From: an uncultured Oscillospiraceae bacterium
Lineage (GTDB): Bacteria > Bacillota > Clostridia > Oscillospirales > Oscillospiraceae
Direction of reading: 5' to 3'
Length of the DNA stretch: 64,000 nucleotides
Assembly: GCA_934572335.1 (NCBI GenBank)
Contig: CAKTKU010000006.1
Location: 1-64,000 of the forward strand
The notes beneath the pieces are model-generated. The model was not told the DNA's origin and made no database searches. It was given only the letters and a program-made list of their open reading frames with translations. This document shows positions 43,644 through 53,724 of this stretch, piece by piece (the stretch's first letter is position 1; each line of letters begins with the position of its first letter). The translations under genes were made by a program, and so were the position numbers.

Positions 43644-43905
43644 CGTTTTTCTCCTTTTTTCTTTTATTTTTATTCTTTCACACGGTGCGCGCGTTCACCG
43701 CGCAAATTACTTTGTTGGACAATTATTTATTTTGGCCGGTCATTTGCCAAGCGGTGCAACCGACTTAGTTGACGAAAATGCCAAAAACAGTTCCTTGCAA
43801 TGTTGCGATTTTCATGTTAATCTTATAATATAGCTAAATGATAAAAAAGAAACTGGTTGTGCTCTTGTGGACATTTATTGCGTTCTGAGGCAACGGAGGA
43901 TCATG
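43644..43905. promoter_or_regulatory. Divergent control region between the hydrolase and AraC genes
   Basis: 262 bp, AT-rich, no gene. A plus-strand TATAAT is at 43824-43829 with no good -35. A GC-rich inverted repeat, GGTGCGCGCG / CGCGC with TTCACC, lies near 43684-43703. It is a likely target for the AraC protein. Confidence 0.4.
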
Positions 43906-44772
43906 ATGCTGGCAAAGTTTGAGAAACGCGCCTATGCGGGCAGCGAAAAGCTGTGGGTCGGAAAGTACAGGAATCTTCATAATATATCCCATTGGCATAT
44001 GGAGCATGAGCTGATTGCCTGCAAAAGCGGTCACGCGCACGTCATGCTTGACGATGAAATGCTTGTCATTGTAGAGGGAGAGTGCGTGTTCTGCCAGAGC
44101 GGCAGCGTGCACTATATCGACTCCGAAGAGGATTGCACGCTTTTTGTCTGCATTTTTAACGAAAAAATGAATGCCGACATCACATCGCGCTACCGTTTGA
44201 CCTCACCGGTGTTTCAGGACAGATATTCAATATTGCCGAAGCTTGTGGACATTCGCCGGGAGCTCAAGCAAAAGCCGGTATTTTTTGAGAAGAAGACGGA
44301 GAACATGATAAGCGAGATACTTGTTGACATTTTCCGCGGAGAGGAGCTTGAGCCTGCCGTGGAGCAGCCCAGTGCGGTGATAAACAAGTATAAGCAGCTG
44401 CTCAGCCACATTGACAGAGAGTTTGAGTACATCACGTTTTCGGAGGCGGCTGAGTTTATGAACCTCTCCGAGGCGTACTTCTCACGGTATTTCAAAAAAC
44501 AGGCGGGTATGACGTTTTCACAGTATCTGAATATTGTCAAGATAGAAAAAGCGGTCGCCATGCTTGCGGCAGAGCCGAGAGCAAAAGCGACCGAGGTTAT
44601 GCTTCGCTGTGGGTTCAGCACAATAAGAAGCTTCAACCGTACGTTCAAGGATGTCACGGGGTATACGCCAAAGAATGTCCCAGCGGGCTATGTTCTGAAT
44701 GCGCGCTCTGTTCCAGCTGTGCAGGACACCTTCGACCCGACCCTTGCCAGCGCCGTGCTGCTGACGGAATAA
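43906..44772 (+). CDS. AraC-family transcriptional regulator
   Basis: 288 aa from the ATG at 43906, five bases after GGAGGA; the adjacent ATG at 43903 is also possible. The N-terminal cupin-like ligand domain includes HNISHWHMEHELIACKSG. The C-terminal pair of HTH motifs includes ITFSEAAEFMNLSEAYFSRYF and CGFSTIRSFNRTFKDVTGYTP. It lies between the membrane hydrolase (divergent) and its decayed paralogue (downstream), so it probably controls the hydrolase. Control of araA is possible. Confidence 0.9.
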   Translation: MLAKFEKRAYAGSEKLWVGKYRNLHNISHWHMEHELIACKSGHAHVMLDDEMLVIVEGECVFCQSGSVHYIDSEEDCTLFVCIFNEKMNADITSRYRLTSPVFQDRYSILPKLVDIRRELKQKPVFFEKKTENMISEILVDIFRGEELEPAVEQPSAVINKYKQLLSHIDREFEYITFSEAAEFMNLSEAYFSRYFKKQAGMTFSQYLNIVKIEKAVAMLAAEPRAKATEVMLRCGFSTIRSFNRTFKDVTGYTPKNVPAGYVLNARSVPAVQDTFDPTLASAVLLTE

Positions 44773-44794
44773 TAAAAATACATAACATAAACGG

Positions 44795-44828
44795 AAAGTA
44801 CGCGCAGTTGTCCGGCTGCGCGTACTTT
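44795..44828 (+). terminator. Terminator of the AraC gene, overlapping the pseudogene 5' end
   Basis: A perfect 13-bp stem (44795-44807 with 44816-44828) has an 8-nt loop. The reading frame of the following hydrolase remnant enters inside this hairpin. Confidence 0.75.
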
Positions 44829-44874
44829 CTGCATCGCGCTGACTGCCGTTATCATTTTCAGCTTCTTTGCCTAT

Positions 44875-46904
44875 ATGTTGGCGTGCGATTGGGGCAAAGT
44901 GAAGGTCAGCGAGCTTGCCATTGATTCCAGAGGCTCGGTGATGAAAGCCACGATGTATACGCCTCGCAATGTGAGCGCGGAGGACTCGATCCCGGCGGTC
45001 ATTATCACCCACGGATTGAGCTGCAACCACAGCGCTGTGAACGGGCTGGCTGAGGAGCTTGCCCGCCGTGGCTTTGCTGCGCTCAGCGTGTCTACATACG
45101 GGTCAGGCGCTTCGGAAACATCCGATATGAGCGACCCGTCTTACGGCATGTACGATGTGCTCCAGTATGTAAGAACGCTCAACTATGTTGACCAGACGCG
45201 CGTTGGTATGATGGGGCACTCTCAGGGCTCGAAAAACACATCTGCCGCTATTGACATGGACAGCAGTCTGCTGACGCTTAACGACCTCAAGCTGAACATC
45301 CTTTACGAAACATTCAGACAGAGCTTCACCAAGGATGAACTGACGCAGGATGCGGACGAGCTTGCAAAGGCGCGGCTGAGCGCGGCAGAGCAGGAGGCTT
45401 ATGCGCTGCTCGCCGCTGATGCAGAGGAGTATTTCAACACCAGACTGAAATCCGCGATAATCCTTGGTGGAAACTGGGGCTCTGAGGCAAAGGAAGTCGA
45501 GGTCGCAGAATTCGTGGTCATGCGTGAGCCGAACACGAATATATGCTATGAGATAGGAACTTTCAACGAAGGCAGAGCGGGCACGGGGCAGCAGAATCTC
45601 TCAAACCCAGATATGATGCTGAAATTCCAGACGAGTGACCCGATAATTGCGGCACAGTGGTACGCTATTGACCAGACCGGCACAGGAAGGCGCCCGTCAG
45701 CAGAAAGCTAGGAAACCTCAATGAGGTGTCCTATGTCTCCGATGCCGAACTGAAAAATGCTATTGAAAGCCGTACGACGAGAATAATGGTCAATCAGGTG
45801 TGCGGTCATGCCAGAGACTACTTCAGCTCCGATGCGGCGGCGTATGTGATAAAATACTTTGAGCAGACGCTTCAGTATAACTGCGGCGAGCTTACCGACG
45901 CGGCGACCGTTCCGCTGAATGCGGATAATATAAGATTTATTGCACGTGAATGGCTGGATCTTTTTGCGCTGCTTGCACTGTGTGTCAGCATGGTTGGACT
46001 CGGCGGCATGATACTCCATACAAAGGGGTACAGCGAACTGAAAATGGAGATGTGCGAGCCCATAAGCGAGAAAAAGAGCAAGCTGTTCTGGTGTGCGGCG
46101 GCGCTTCTTGTGCTCAGCTCGATGCTTGCGGAATATACCGTCGCAAAGAAAGGACCAATGCTCGGCTTTAAGAGTGAGTGGATAAAGCATCTGCTGTCGC
46201 TCGACTTCACTGCCAATATTCACATCGTTTTCATGTGGATAATCGCTGCGTGCTCGCTGGTCGTTCTCGTCGTTTTTGGCCTGCTTACCCAAAAGAGCAC
46301 AGGCAGAAATATTTATAAAGAGCTCAATTTGACGATTTCGTTCAAAAAGATAGTTCGTTATTTTGGCCTTGCAACGGCTCTTGTGGCTTATGCCTACGTA
46401 CTGGTCGCAGTCATGAAGTATTTCTTCCATCAGGATCTTCGCTTCTGGGATGCTGGCGTTAAAGACATGTTGCCACAGTACTGGCTGCTCTGCCTGCGGT
46501 ATGGTATCATAATATTCCCGACGTTCATCATAAGCTCCATGCTCGTGAATGCCGGCAGAATGAAAGACATGAGCGAGGGGTGGAATACTGTTATTCAAAT
46601 GCTTATCGCCTCTGTCGGAATCTATATCCTTGCTGCGTACAGCTACGGCGTGTGTTATTCGACCTATGCGACCACAGGTATCGGCAATGCTCCGGCTATC
46701 GCGTTTATCTCGACATGGGCAATGCTTATAAATCTTCCGCTGTTTGCGTTTCTCAATCGTAAGTTCTATCAGATTTCTGGCAGTGTATGGCTTGGCGCGT
46801 TCGTCAACACATGGCTGGTTACGTGGATGATGTGCAGTGGGCAGTCTGCAACCGGTTACTATCTGCTAACTGATTTTGCCACAAAGTGGCTGGGAGTATT
46901 CTGA
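44875..46904 (+). pseudogene. Decayed paralogue of the membrane alpha/beta hydrolase
   Basis: Residues from 44875 give a hydrolase with nucleophile motif GHSQGS, ending at a TAG at 45709-45711. The rest, about 390 residues with several membrane helices, is read in another frame from about 45690 to 46904. Placing the join at about 45683-45705 gives a product aligning throughout with the protein at 41517. A hydrophobic segment typical of the N-terminal helix is encoded upstream of 44875 in frame, but it has no ATG, GTG or ribosome binding site and runs into the AraC terminator. Loss of the 5' end plus a frameshift points to a pseudogene; a sequencing error could explain only the frameshift. Confidence 0.75.
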
Positions 46905-46926
46905 ACAATATAAAACGCAAGACTAT

Positions 46927-46953
46927 GAGCCTGCCGCTCGAAGCGGCAGGCTC
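46927..46953. terminator. Terminator between the hydrolase remnant and aldose epimerase
   Basis: A perfect 12-bp stem (46927-46938 with 46942-46953) with a 3-nt loop between convergent genes. Confidence 0.8.
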
Positions 46954-46981
46954 GTTTCAGCGTAAAATTTCCATTTACTCC

Positions 46982-47890
46982 TCAAATCTCGGAGAACCGA
47001 TACTCCGCGCAGCGGTGATAGTGCTCGCCCGCGCGCAGGACGGTGCTCGGAAACTGCGGCTTATTTGGGCTGTCGGGGTATGCCTCCGGCTCAATGGCGA
47101 TGCCGCAGTGCGCACGGTGCGGGGGAGACATGGACGAGGCGGTGTATATCTGCACGGCGGGGAAGTCGGAGTATACATCCAGCCGCGTTCCGCCGTGCTC
47201 GACGGCGCAGGCGTGCTCGCCCGCGAGCGTGAAGCAGTGGTCATAATCGCGCGCGATGCGCCGCATGACGGAGAAGTCGAACTCGCCCTCCGGCGGCATG
47301 ACGCGCCCCGTCGGGATGAGCCCGCTGTCTATCTCCAGCCAGCCCGCCGCGGGTATCTGCATGGAATAGTCCAGCACGTTGTCCCCGCCGAGGTTGAAGT
47401 ACATATGCGAGGTGGGGGCGTACACCGTGTCCGCGCTGCACACGCCGCCGAAGTCGAGCCGCAGCGTGCCGCCCTCGACGGTGTAGGTCACGCTCGCCTC
47501 CAGCTCGCCGGGAAAGCCGTTGTCCCCGTCGGGGGAGATCAGCGTGAAGCGCACGGAGGTCTCGGACAGCACCTGCGCGCTCCACTCGCGCTTATCGTAT
47601 GAGCGCGGACCGCCGTGCAATTGGTTTTTCCCCTCGTTTGCCGGCAGCACGTAACCCCGCCCGTTAAGCGTGAAGCGCGCGCCGCCGATGCGGTTGGCAT
47701 AGCGCCCGACCGCGGCGCCTATGTAGGACGAGCCGGAGAGGTACCCCTCGGCGTCCTTATAGCGCAGCACCATTTCGCGCCCGTGGAATTTAAGGCTCTC
47801 CACCGTCGCGCCGAGCGTTATCACCGACACTGTCAGCACGTCGCTGCCGAAGGTGAATTTTTCATATCTGCCGTAGCTTTCCTGATTCAT
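46982..47890 (-). CDS. galM: Aldose 1-epimerase
   Basis: 302 aa with AAAGGAG upstream. It has the galactose mutarotase fold: AAVGRYANRIGGARFTLNG, LHGGPRSYDKREW, TSHMYFNLGG with the catalytic His, and GIAIEPEAYPDSPNKP with the catalytic Glu. It interconverts alpha and beta anomers of aldoses in the cytoplasm. It is alone in its unit, so a general role for galactose, arabinose or glucose anomers is likely. Confidence 0.92.
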   Translation of the reverse strand: MNQESYGRYEKFTFGSDVLTVSVITLGATVESLKFHGREMVLRYKDAEGYLSGSSYIGAAVGRYANRIGGARFTLNGRGYVLPANEGKNQLHGGPRSYDKREWSAQVLSETSVRFTLISPDGDNGFPGELEASVTYTVEGGTLRLDFGGVCSADTVYAPTSHMYFNLGGDNVLDYSMQIPAAGWLEIDSGLIPTGRVMPPEGEFDFSVMRRIARDYDHCFTLAGEHACAVEHGGTRLDVYSDFPAVQIYTASSMSPPHRAHCGIAIEPEAYPDSPNKPQFPSTVLRAGEHYHRCAEYRFSEI

Positions 47891-48050
47891 GGCAATGCTC
47901 CTTTAAATTGATGATGAATTGCGTTTTTATTTTATCATAGCCCATTTCTTTAGAAAATGCAATACTTTCAGCAATTTTCGGCACTTTTTTAACAAAGCCG
48001 CTTTGTTTAATCATCCAAAAAATACATCCAAAAGCTGTGCAGATTGCGAA

Positions 48051-48079
48051 TTGTCCGTGACGGTTGAATTTAGTATAAT
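48051..48079 (+). promoter_or_regulatory. Promoter of gdhA
   Basis: TTGTCC (48051-48056) and a consensus TATAAT (48074-48079) have a 17-bp spacer, 60 bp upstream of the start. The rest of the 249-bp spacer (47891-48139) shows nothing else. Confidence 0.6.
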
Positions 48080-48097
48080 AAAGCCACGTTGGAATAG

Positions 48098-49489
<1,392 letters not shown>

Positions 49490-49512
49490 ACCAATAAATC
49501 TCCTATACAGTG

Positions 49513-49546
49513 AAGAGGCAGTGTCCCGCAGGGCACTGCCTCTTTG
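49513..49546. terminator. Terminator between gdhA and the DHHW gene
   Basis: A 14-bp stem with one bulge (49513-49527 with about 49531-49544), then TTTG, between convergent genes. Confidence 0.75.
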
Positions 49547-49559
49547 CAATATCTTGGTT

Positions 49560-50777
49560 TTAATCCGTCAGCGCGGCAGCACCGAAGTCGGTGTACGTCT
49601 CATACGCCCCGGCGCTCTGTGCCGAGAGCATGACGATGACAATGTCGGGCTGCACTGCGCGGATATGCTCCGCCACGGTCTCCTCGCTCTCATAGCGCGG
49701 GTCGAGCACGTCGATGTACTTAAACTGCGTCGAGAGATACGCCTGCACCGGCAGGACGAACGAGTCCTTCACGATGACCACGCGCAGATCGCCCGGCGCG
49801 CTGCCGCTCCTGTGCTGCACGAGCGCATACTCCCCGCCGATGTACATATCGTAGGGGCTTGCGGTGAAGTAGTCAGGGCGCGCGGCAAGGTATTCGTCCG
49901 CGCGGAGGTTCGCCTCCTCAAAGCTGCCCTCATAGTAGGCCGACCCGCCGGAGTATTCCGGGATGGCGCAGGAGCTTTCGGCGGCGAAGCGGGGGGTGTA
50001 GTACGTGATGTCGTCCGTGCCGCCGAAGTATATGCCGGTGCGCTTGCCCTGACTGCCGAGCATCCAGCCTTTCAGCGTATGCGCCTCCCAGTTGGAAATA
50101 TCGGTGCGGGCGGGGTCTATGCCCGCCGCGGGAAAGCGCGCGGCAAGCTCGCCGGTGAGAATGCTGTAAGCCTCGAACGCGCCGGTGAAGTTCCAGTGGT
50201 GATCCGTGCGGAAAAAGTATTGCTCTATCTGCTCCGGCGTCCGGGCGAGGCTCTCGCGCAGGTCGAGCGTGTCGACCCCGGCGGCGCGGAGCATTGAGAG
50301 AAGCTCGTCGCCGTTCTCGTTGCTGTGGTCGCTCTCCCCGGGGATGAGCAGCGCGTTCTCCGCGTCCATCTTCGCGGGGCTGAGCACGTAAAGAAACTGC
50401 GCGCCCTCACCCTCGGAGAACGCGGCAAGCTCCGCAATCGCGTCCGCCGCGGGACGCATGTCCTTCTTCTCCGGGTTGAGGTCGGTAAGCATGCCGTTGG
50501 TGAGGCGCATTATCTGGTTGCAAACGCTGCGCCCCGTCAGCTTGCAGTACAGCCCGTTCAGGTTGACAAAGGCGTACTTGCCAACGGTGTCGGACACGAG
50601 CGCGTCGTGCACCTCGGTTGTGAAGCCCTTGAAATCTGTTTCGACGGAGATGAGGCGCGCAATAGGCTTGCCCGCAAGGCGCATATCCGCGAGGATGAAC
50701 AGCGACAACGCCGCCGCCAGCAGCACCGCCGCGGCGCGCAGGGCGATTCTTGATATGGATGACCTTTTTGTTTTCAT
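49560..50777 (-). CDS. DHHW-motif membrane-anchored protein (AlgX/AlgJ-like O-acetylation partner)
   Basis: 405 aa from the ATG at 50777 (GGGTGAG upstream). There is an N-terminal membrane helix (about 12-29), then an extracytoplasmic domain with TDHHWNFTGAFEAYSIL (about residue 190), the DHHW signature found next to MBOAT proteins. The C-terminal half includes VVIVKDSFVLPVQAYLSTQF, an SGNH-like D/S segment. It lies immediately downstream of the MBOAT gene, which it overlaps or abuts, so the two form an O-acetyltransferase for an exported glycan. Confidence 0.87.
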   Translation of the reverse strand: MKTKRSSISRIALRAAAVLLAAALSLFILADMRLAGKPIARLISVETDFKGFTTEVHDALVSDTVGKYAFVNLNGLYCKLTGRSVCNQIMRLTNGMLTDLNPEKKDMRPAADAIAELAAFSEGEGAQFLYVLSPAKMDAENALLIPGESDHSNENGDELLSMLRAAGVDTLDLRESLARTPEQIEQYFFRTDHHWNFTGAFEAYSILTGELAARFPAAGIDPARTDISNWEAHTLKGWMLGSQGKRTGIYFGGTDDITYYTPRFAAESSCAIPEYSGGSAYYEGSFEEANLRADEYLAARPDYFTASPYDMYIGGEYALVQHRSGSAPGDLRVVIVKDSFVLPVQAYLSTQFKYIDVLDPRYESEETVAEHIRAVQPDIVIVMLSAQSAGAYETYTDFGAAALTD

Positions 50778-50788
50778 ACGCTCACCCG

Positions 50789-52216
50789 TCAGAAGTTGAA
50801 GTAGATGAATGGATTGTACGCGCCGATGACGAGGAACGACACGCACACAGCGAACAGCACGAGCTGCACGCCGAACGACGCGCGGTCATATATTCTCTCC
50901 GCGCCTTCGCCGCGAGCGCGGACACGCTCACGCAGGAGCTTGAACACAGGCGTGGAGCATACCACTGCTGCCAGCAGTGTCACGCCGTACTCACGCAGGT
51001 AGAAAAGCGTTGTGCTGTCGATAAACGCTCCGCCGCGAAGGCCGAGCATTGCGGAAATGAACCGCGCGGCGTCGGGCAGCGTGTCGGCGCGGAAGAGCAC
51101 CCAGCCGAAGTTGACGGCGAGAAGAGTGAATATATGGGCGAATACGCGCCCGCCGCGGCTCTTGTCCAGCCGCTCCGGCAGCGCGGTGAGCTTTTCGATG
51201 ATGATGACAGCTCCGTGCAGCACGCCCCAGAGGATGAACGTCCAGTTCGCGCCATGCCATATGCCGGTCAGCAGCCACACGACCGCGAGGTTGAGCACGA
51301 GCCGCGAGCGCGTCTTCACGCGCGAGCCGCCGAGCGGGAAGTACACATAGTCGCGGAACCATGAGCCGAGCGAGATGTGCCATCTCCGCCAGAATTCGGA
51401 CACCGAGCGCGACATATACGGGTAGTCGAAGTTTTCAAGGAAATGAAAGCCGAACATGCGCCCCATACCGATCGCCATGTCGGAATACCCGCTGAAATCA
51501 AAATAGATCTGCAGCGTGTACGCGACAGAGCCGAGCCACGCGAAGCACACACTGGGGTCAGCCGCGGAGAACGCATAGTGCACCAGTTCCGCCAGCACGT
51601 TTGCCAGCAGCATTTTCTTGCTCAGTCCGTACAGAAAGCGCAGCGCGCCCTGTGCAAAGTCCTCGCGCGTGGCGCGGCGCTCCATGATCTCGTCCATGAC
51701 AGTGGTGTAGCGGACGATTGGACCGGCGATGAGCTGGGGAAAGAACGATATGTAAAGCCCGAGATATGCGATGTTTCGCTGGGCGGGGATGCCGCGGTAT
51801 ACGTCGATAATATAGCTGAGCATCTGGAACGTGAAAAACGAGATGCCGATGGGGAGGGTGATATAGGTCTGGTGTATGTACGCCCCTGTCGAGGGGGCAA
51901 TGGCGTGAAGTGTGCTGATGGCAAAATTGAGGTACTTGAACACGAACAGCAGCCCGAGGTCGACCGTGATGCCCGCGACGAGCAGCACTGTCCTTGCGCG
52001 GCTTCCGGGGGCGTGCTTTTCTATGCCGAGCGCGGCAAAGTAGTTGAGCACGATGGACGCGATCATTATGATGACGAAGCGCGGCTCACCCCAGGCATAG
52101 AAAAAGAGGCTTGCCAGCAGCAGCCAGTAGTTGCGCGCGCCGCGCGGCAGAATGTAGCATATGCCAAGCGTTATGGGGAAAAAGAGGAATAAAAATTCCA
52201 TACTCGAAAAAAGCAT
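50789..52216 (-). CDS. MBOAT-family O-acyltransferase (AlgI-like), second copy
   Basis: 475 aa, about 10-12 membrane helices. The MBOAT core is present: IYFDFSGYSDMAIGMGRMFGF, RSVSEFWRRWHISLGSWFRD, YVYFPLGGSR and LLTGIWHGANWTFILWG with the putative catalytic His. It is closer to AlgI than the protein at 29156 and is partnered with a DHHW protein. A promoter at 52268-52296 drives the pair. The start could also be six codons in, at an ATG with a weaker site. Confidence 0.9.
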   Translation of the reverse strand: MLFSSMEFLFLFFPITLGICYILPRGARNYWLLLASLFFYAWGEPRFVIIMIASIVLNYFAALGIEKHAPGSRARTVLLVAGITVDLGLLFVFKYLNFAISTLHAIAPSTGAYIHQTYITLPIGISFFTFQMLSYIIDVYRGIPAQRNIAYLGLYISFFPQLIAGPIVRYTTVMDEIMERRATREDFAQGALRFLYGLSKKMLLANVLAELVHYAFSAADPSVCFAWLGSVAYTLQIYFDFSGYSDMAIGMGRMFGFHFLENFDYPYMSRSVSEFWRRWHISLGSWFRDYVYFPLGGSRVKTRSRLVLNLAVVWLLTGIWHGANWTFILWGVLHGAVIIIEKLTALPERLDKSRGGRVFAHIFTLLAVNFGWVLFRADTLPDAARFISAMLGLRGGAFIDSTTLFYLREYGVTLLAAVVCSTPVFKLLRERVRARGEGAERIYDRASFGVQLVLFAVCVSFLVIGAYNPFIYFNF

Positions 52217-52267
52217 ATCCCGGTTCTCCCAAAATACGAAATATCTTGATCAGACTTTTATCTACAT

Positions 52268-52296
52268 ATTATATACTGTAAAAAGGGTAATTTCAA
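52268..52296 (-). promoter_or_regulatory. Promoter of the second O-acetylation pair
   Basis: On the minus strand, TTGAAA (52291-52296) and a consensus TATAAT (52268-52273) have a 17-bp spacer. Confidence 0.7.
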
Positions 52297-52325
52297 CAAA
52301 TAAATAGTGGCACGGCGGCATAAGA

Positions 52326-52359
52326 ATCCCCCGGCGCGCTTTTCGGCGCACCGGGGGAT
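52326..52359 (-). terminator. Terminator after the tandem glycosyltransferases
   Basis: A 9-bp outer stem (52326-52334 with 52351-52359) extends into a GC-rich inner stem. It lies 7 bp beyond the glycosyltransferase stop. The T tract is weak. Confidence 0.6.
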
Positions 52360-52365
52360 GAGGCG

Positions 52366-53706
52366 TCATTCAACAGGTATCGTGTCCGGCGTGACGTACC
52401 ACAGCTCCTTGAAGAGCGAGCGGGTCTCTACTGCCAGAATGACAAGGTAGCCCACCGCGGCGTAGAGCTGATCGAACACGCCTTCGCCGCACATCGCGGC
52501 GACATAGCCCGCAAGCGATGTTAGCGTGATCGCAACGGGGACGTACCATCTTTTGTGGTCATACATGAAGTAGACGAGCGCAAGTATCTCCGCCATGTAG
52601 AAATACCGCTCATGCATACGCGGCAGAAGATACGGGACGAGCACGGACGAGATGAAGAACAGGCGGAAGAGCTGCGCGCGGTTCATCTTCTTTGCAAAGC
52701 TCAGGCACAGTATCGTGAAGATCACGATTGCGCCGAGAGCAACATATACCGCCATGTTGTTATACTCCTCCGGACGTCCGGCTCCGAAGAAGCGCCAGAC
52801 TGTCGGGGCGTTGAGGAAAAGCTTATTGTATTCGCCGAGCTGTCCGCCGTAGATGTTCATGCAGCTCAGAAAACTGCGGCCGCAGACAAGCGCGGGGATA
52901 AGCGAGGCAAAATACACGGCGGGTATCCACAGCAGGTGCCGGGGCTTGACCTGCCCCATGAAGAGCGCCACGGCGAGCGCGGGGAGAATGAAGATCGCCT
53001 GAAGCTTGAAGCAGAAGGCAACCGTCCACGAGATGGCGCACAGCCGCCCGCGCCCGGTCATTGCGCCGAGAATAGCGAGCAGACAGAACGCGACATAGGT
53101 TGAGTCGCACTGCGCCCACTGCGCGCTGTTTATCATGACCGTGGGGGAGATGAGCACGATGAGAAACGAAGCGAGCTGAAGCCGCCTGTCCTTTACCTCC
53201 AGCGCTGTGATGCGCATCACAAGATACGCCAGCACCACATCAAAAAAGCAGGACATGGACTTGATGTGCAGCAGCTCGTCCCACCCGGTGCGGGAGAGTA
53301 TCGTGAGAAAGTAGAGATAGGGGAGATTATAGTCGCCTATCGGGGTGCTCAGCGCCTCACGCAGCGGGAGCGAGCCCAGCTTCTTTGTCCACGGCAGCAG
53401 ACAGTTGATATAGTCGCTCGACTGAAAGCCGAGCATCGTCACGCGCGCGTACATCCCGCAGCACAGGCACACTGCCGCTGCCAGCAGCATGAGCACGTCA
53501 AAACGCCGCTCCATGATGAGCAGCAGCATTGCCAGCAGGAAAAGCCCGGCGTAAATGACCGCGGCGGGTATGGGCCAATAAGCGTTCACACCTGTTGCGG
53601 TCAGCCAGATGAACACACCAAGCGCCGCGGCGATGAGCGCCGCAAGCGCGATTTGAAGCCACAGACTGCCGTTGACACGGCGGACGATCTTAGCGGTTAG
53701 AGGCAT
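52366..53706 (-). CDS. Polytopic membrane glycosyltransferase (GT87/PIG-M-like), copy 2
   Basis: 446 aa from the ATG at 53706, six bases after GGAGG; the ATG two codons upstream touches that site. There are about 11-12 membrane helices. A first loop SSDYINCLLPWTKKLG carries the acidic residue typical of polyprenol-phosphate-sugar-dependent GT-C enzymes. MNSAQWAQCD-like and LPRMHERYFYMAEILAL blocks follow. It is a paralogue of the next protein; both end PDTIPVE. It probably adds a sugar to a surface glycan. The sugar is unknown. Confidence 0.82.
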   Translation of the reverse strand: MPLTAKIVRRVNGSLWLQIALAALIAAALGVFIWLTATGVNAYWPIPAAVIYAGLFLLAMLLLIMERRFDVLMLLAAAVCLCCGMYARVTMLGFQSSDYINCLLPWTKKLGSLPLREALSTPIGDYNLPYLYFLTILSRTGWDELLHIKSMSCFFDVVLAYLVMRITALEVKDRRLQLASFLIVLISPTVMINSAQWAQCDSTYVAFCLLAILGAMTGRGRLCAISWTVAFCFKLQAIFILPALAVALFMGQVKPRHLLWIPAVYFASLIPALVCGRSFLSCMNIYGGQLGEYNKLFLNAPTVWRFFGAGRPEEYNNMAVYVALGAIVIFTILCLSFAKKMNRAQLFRLFFISSVLVPYLLPRMHERYFYMAEILALVYFMYDHKRWYVPVAITLTSLAGYVAAMCGEGVFDQLYAAVGYLVILAVETRSLFKELWYVTPDTIPVE

Positions 53707-53724
53707 ATCCATCCTCCTTTCGAT

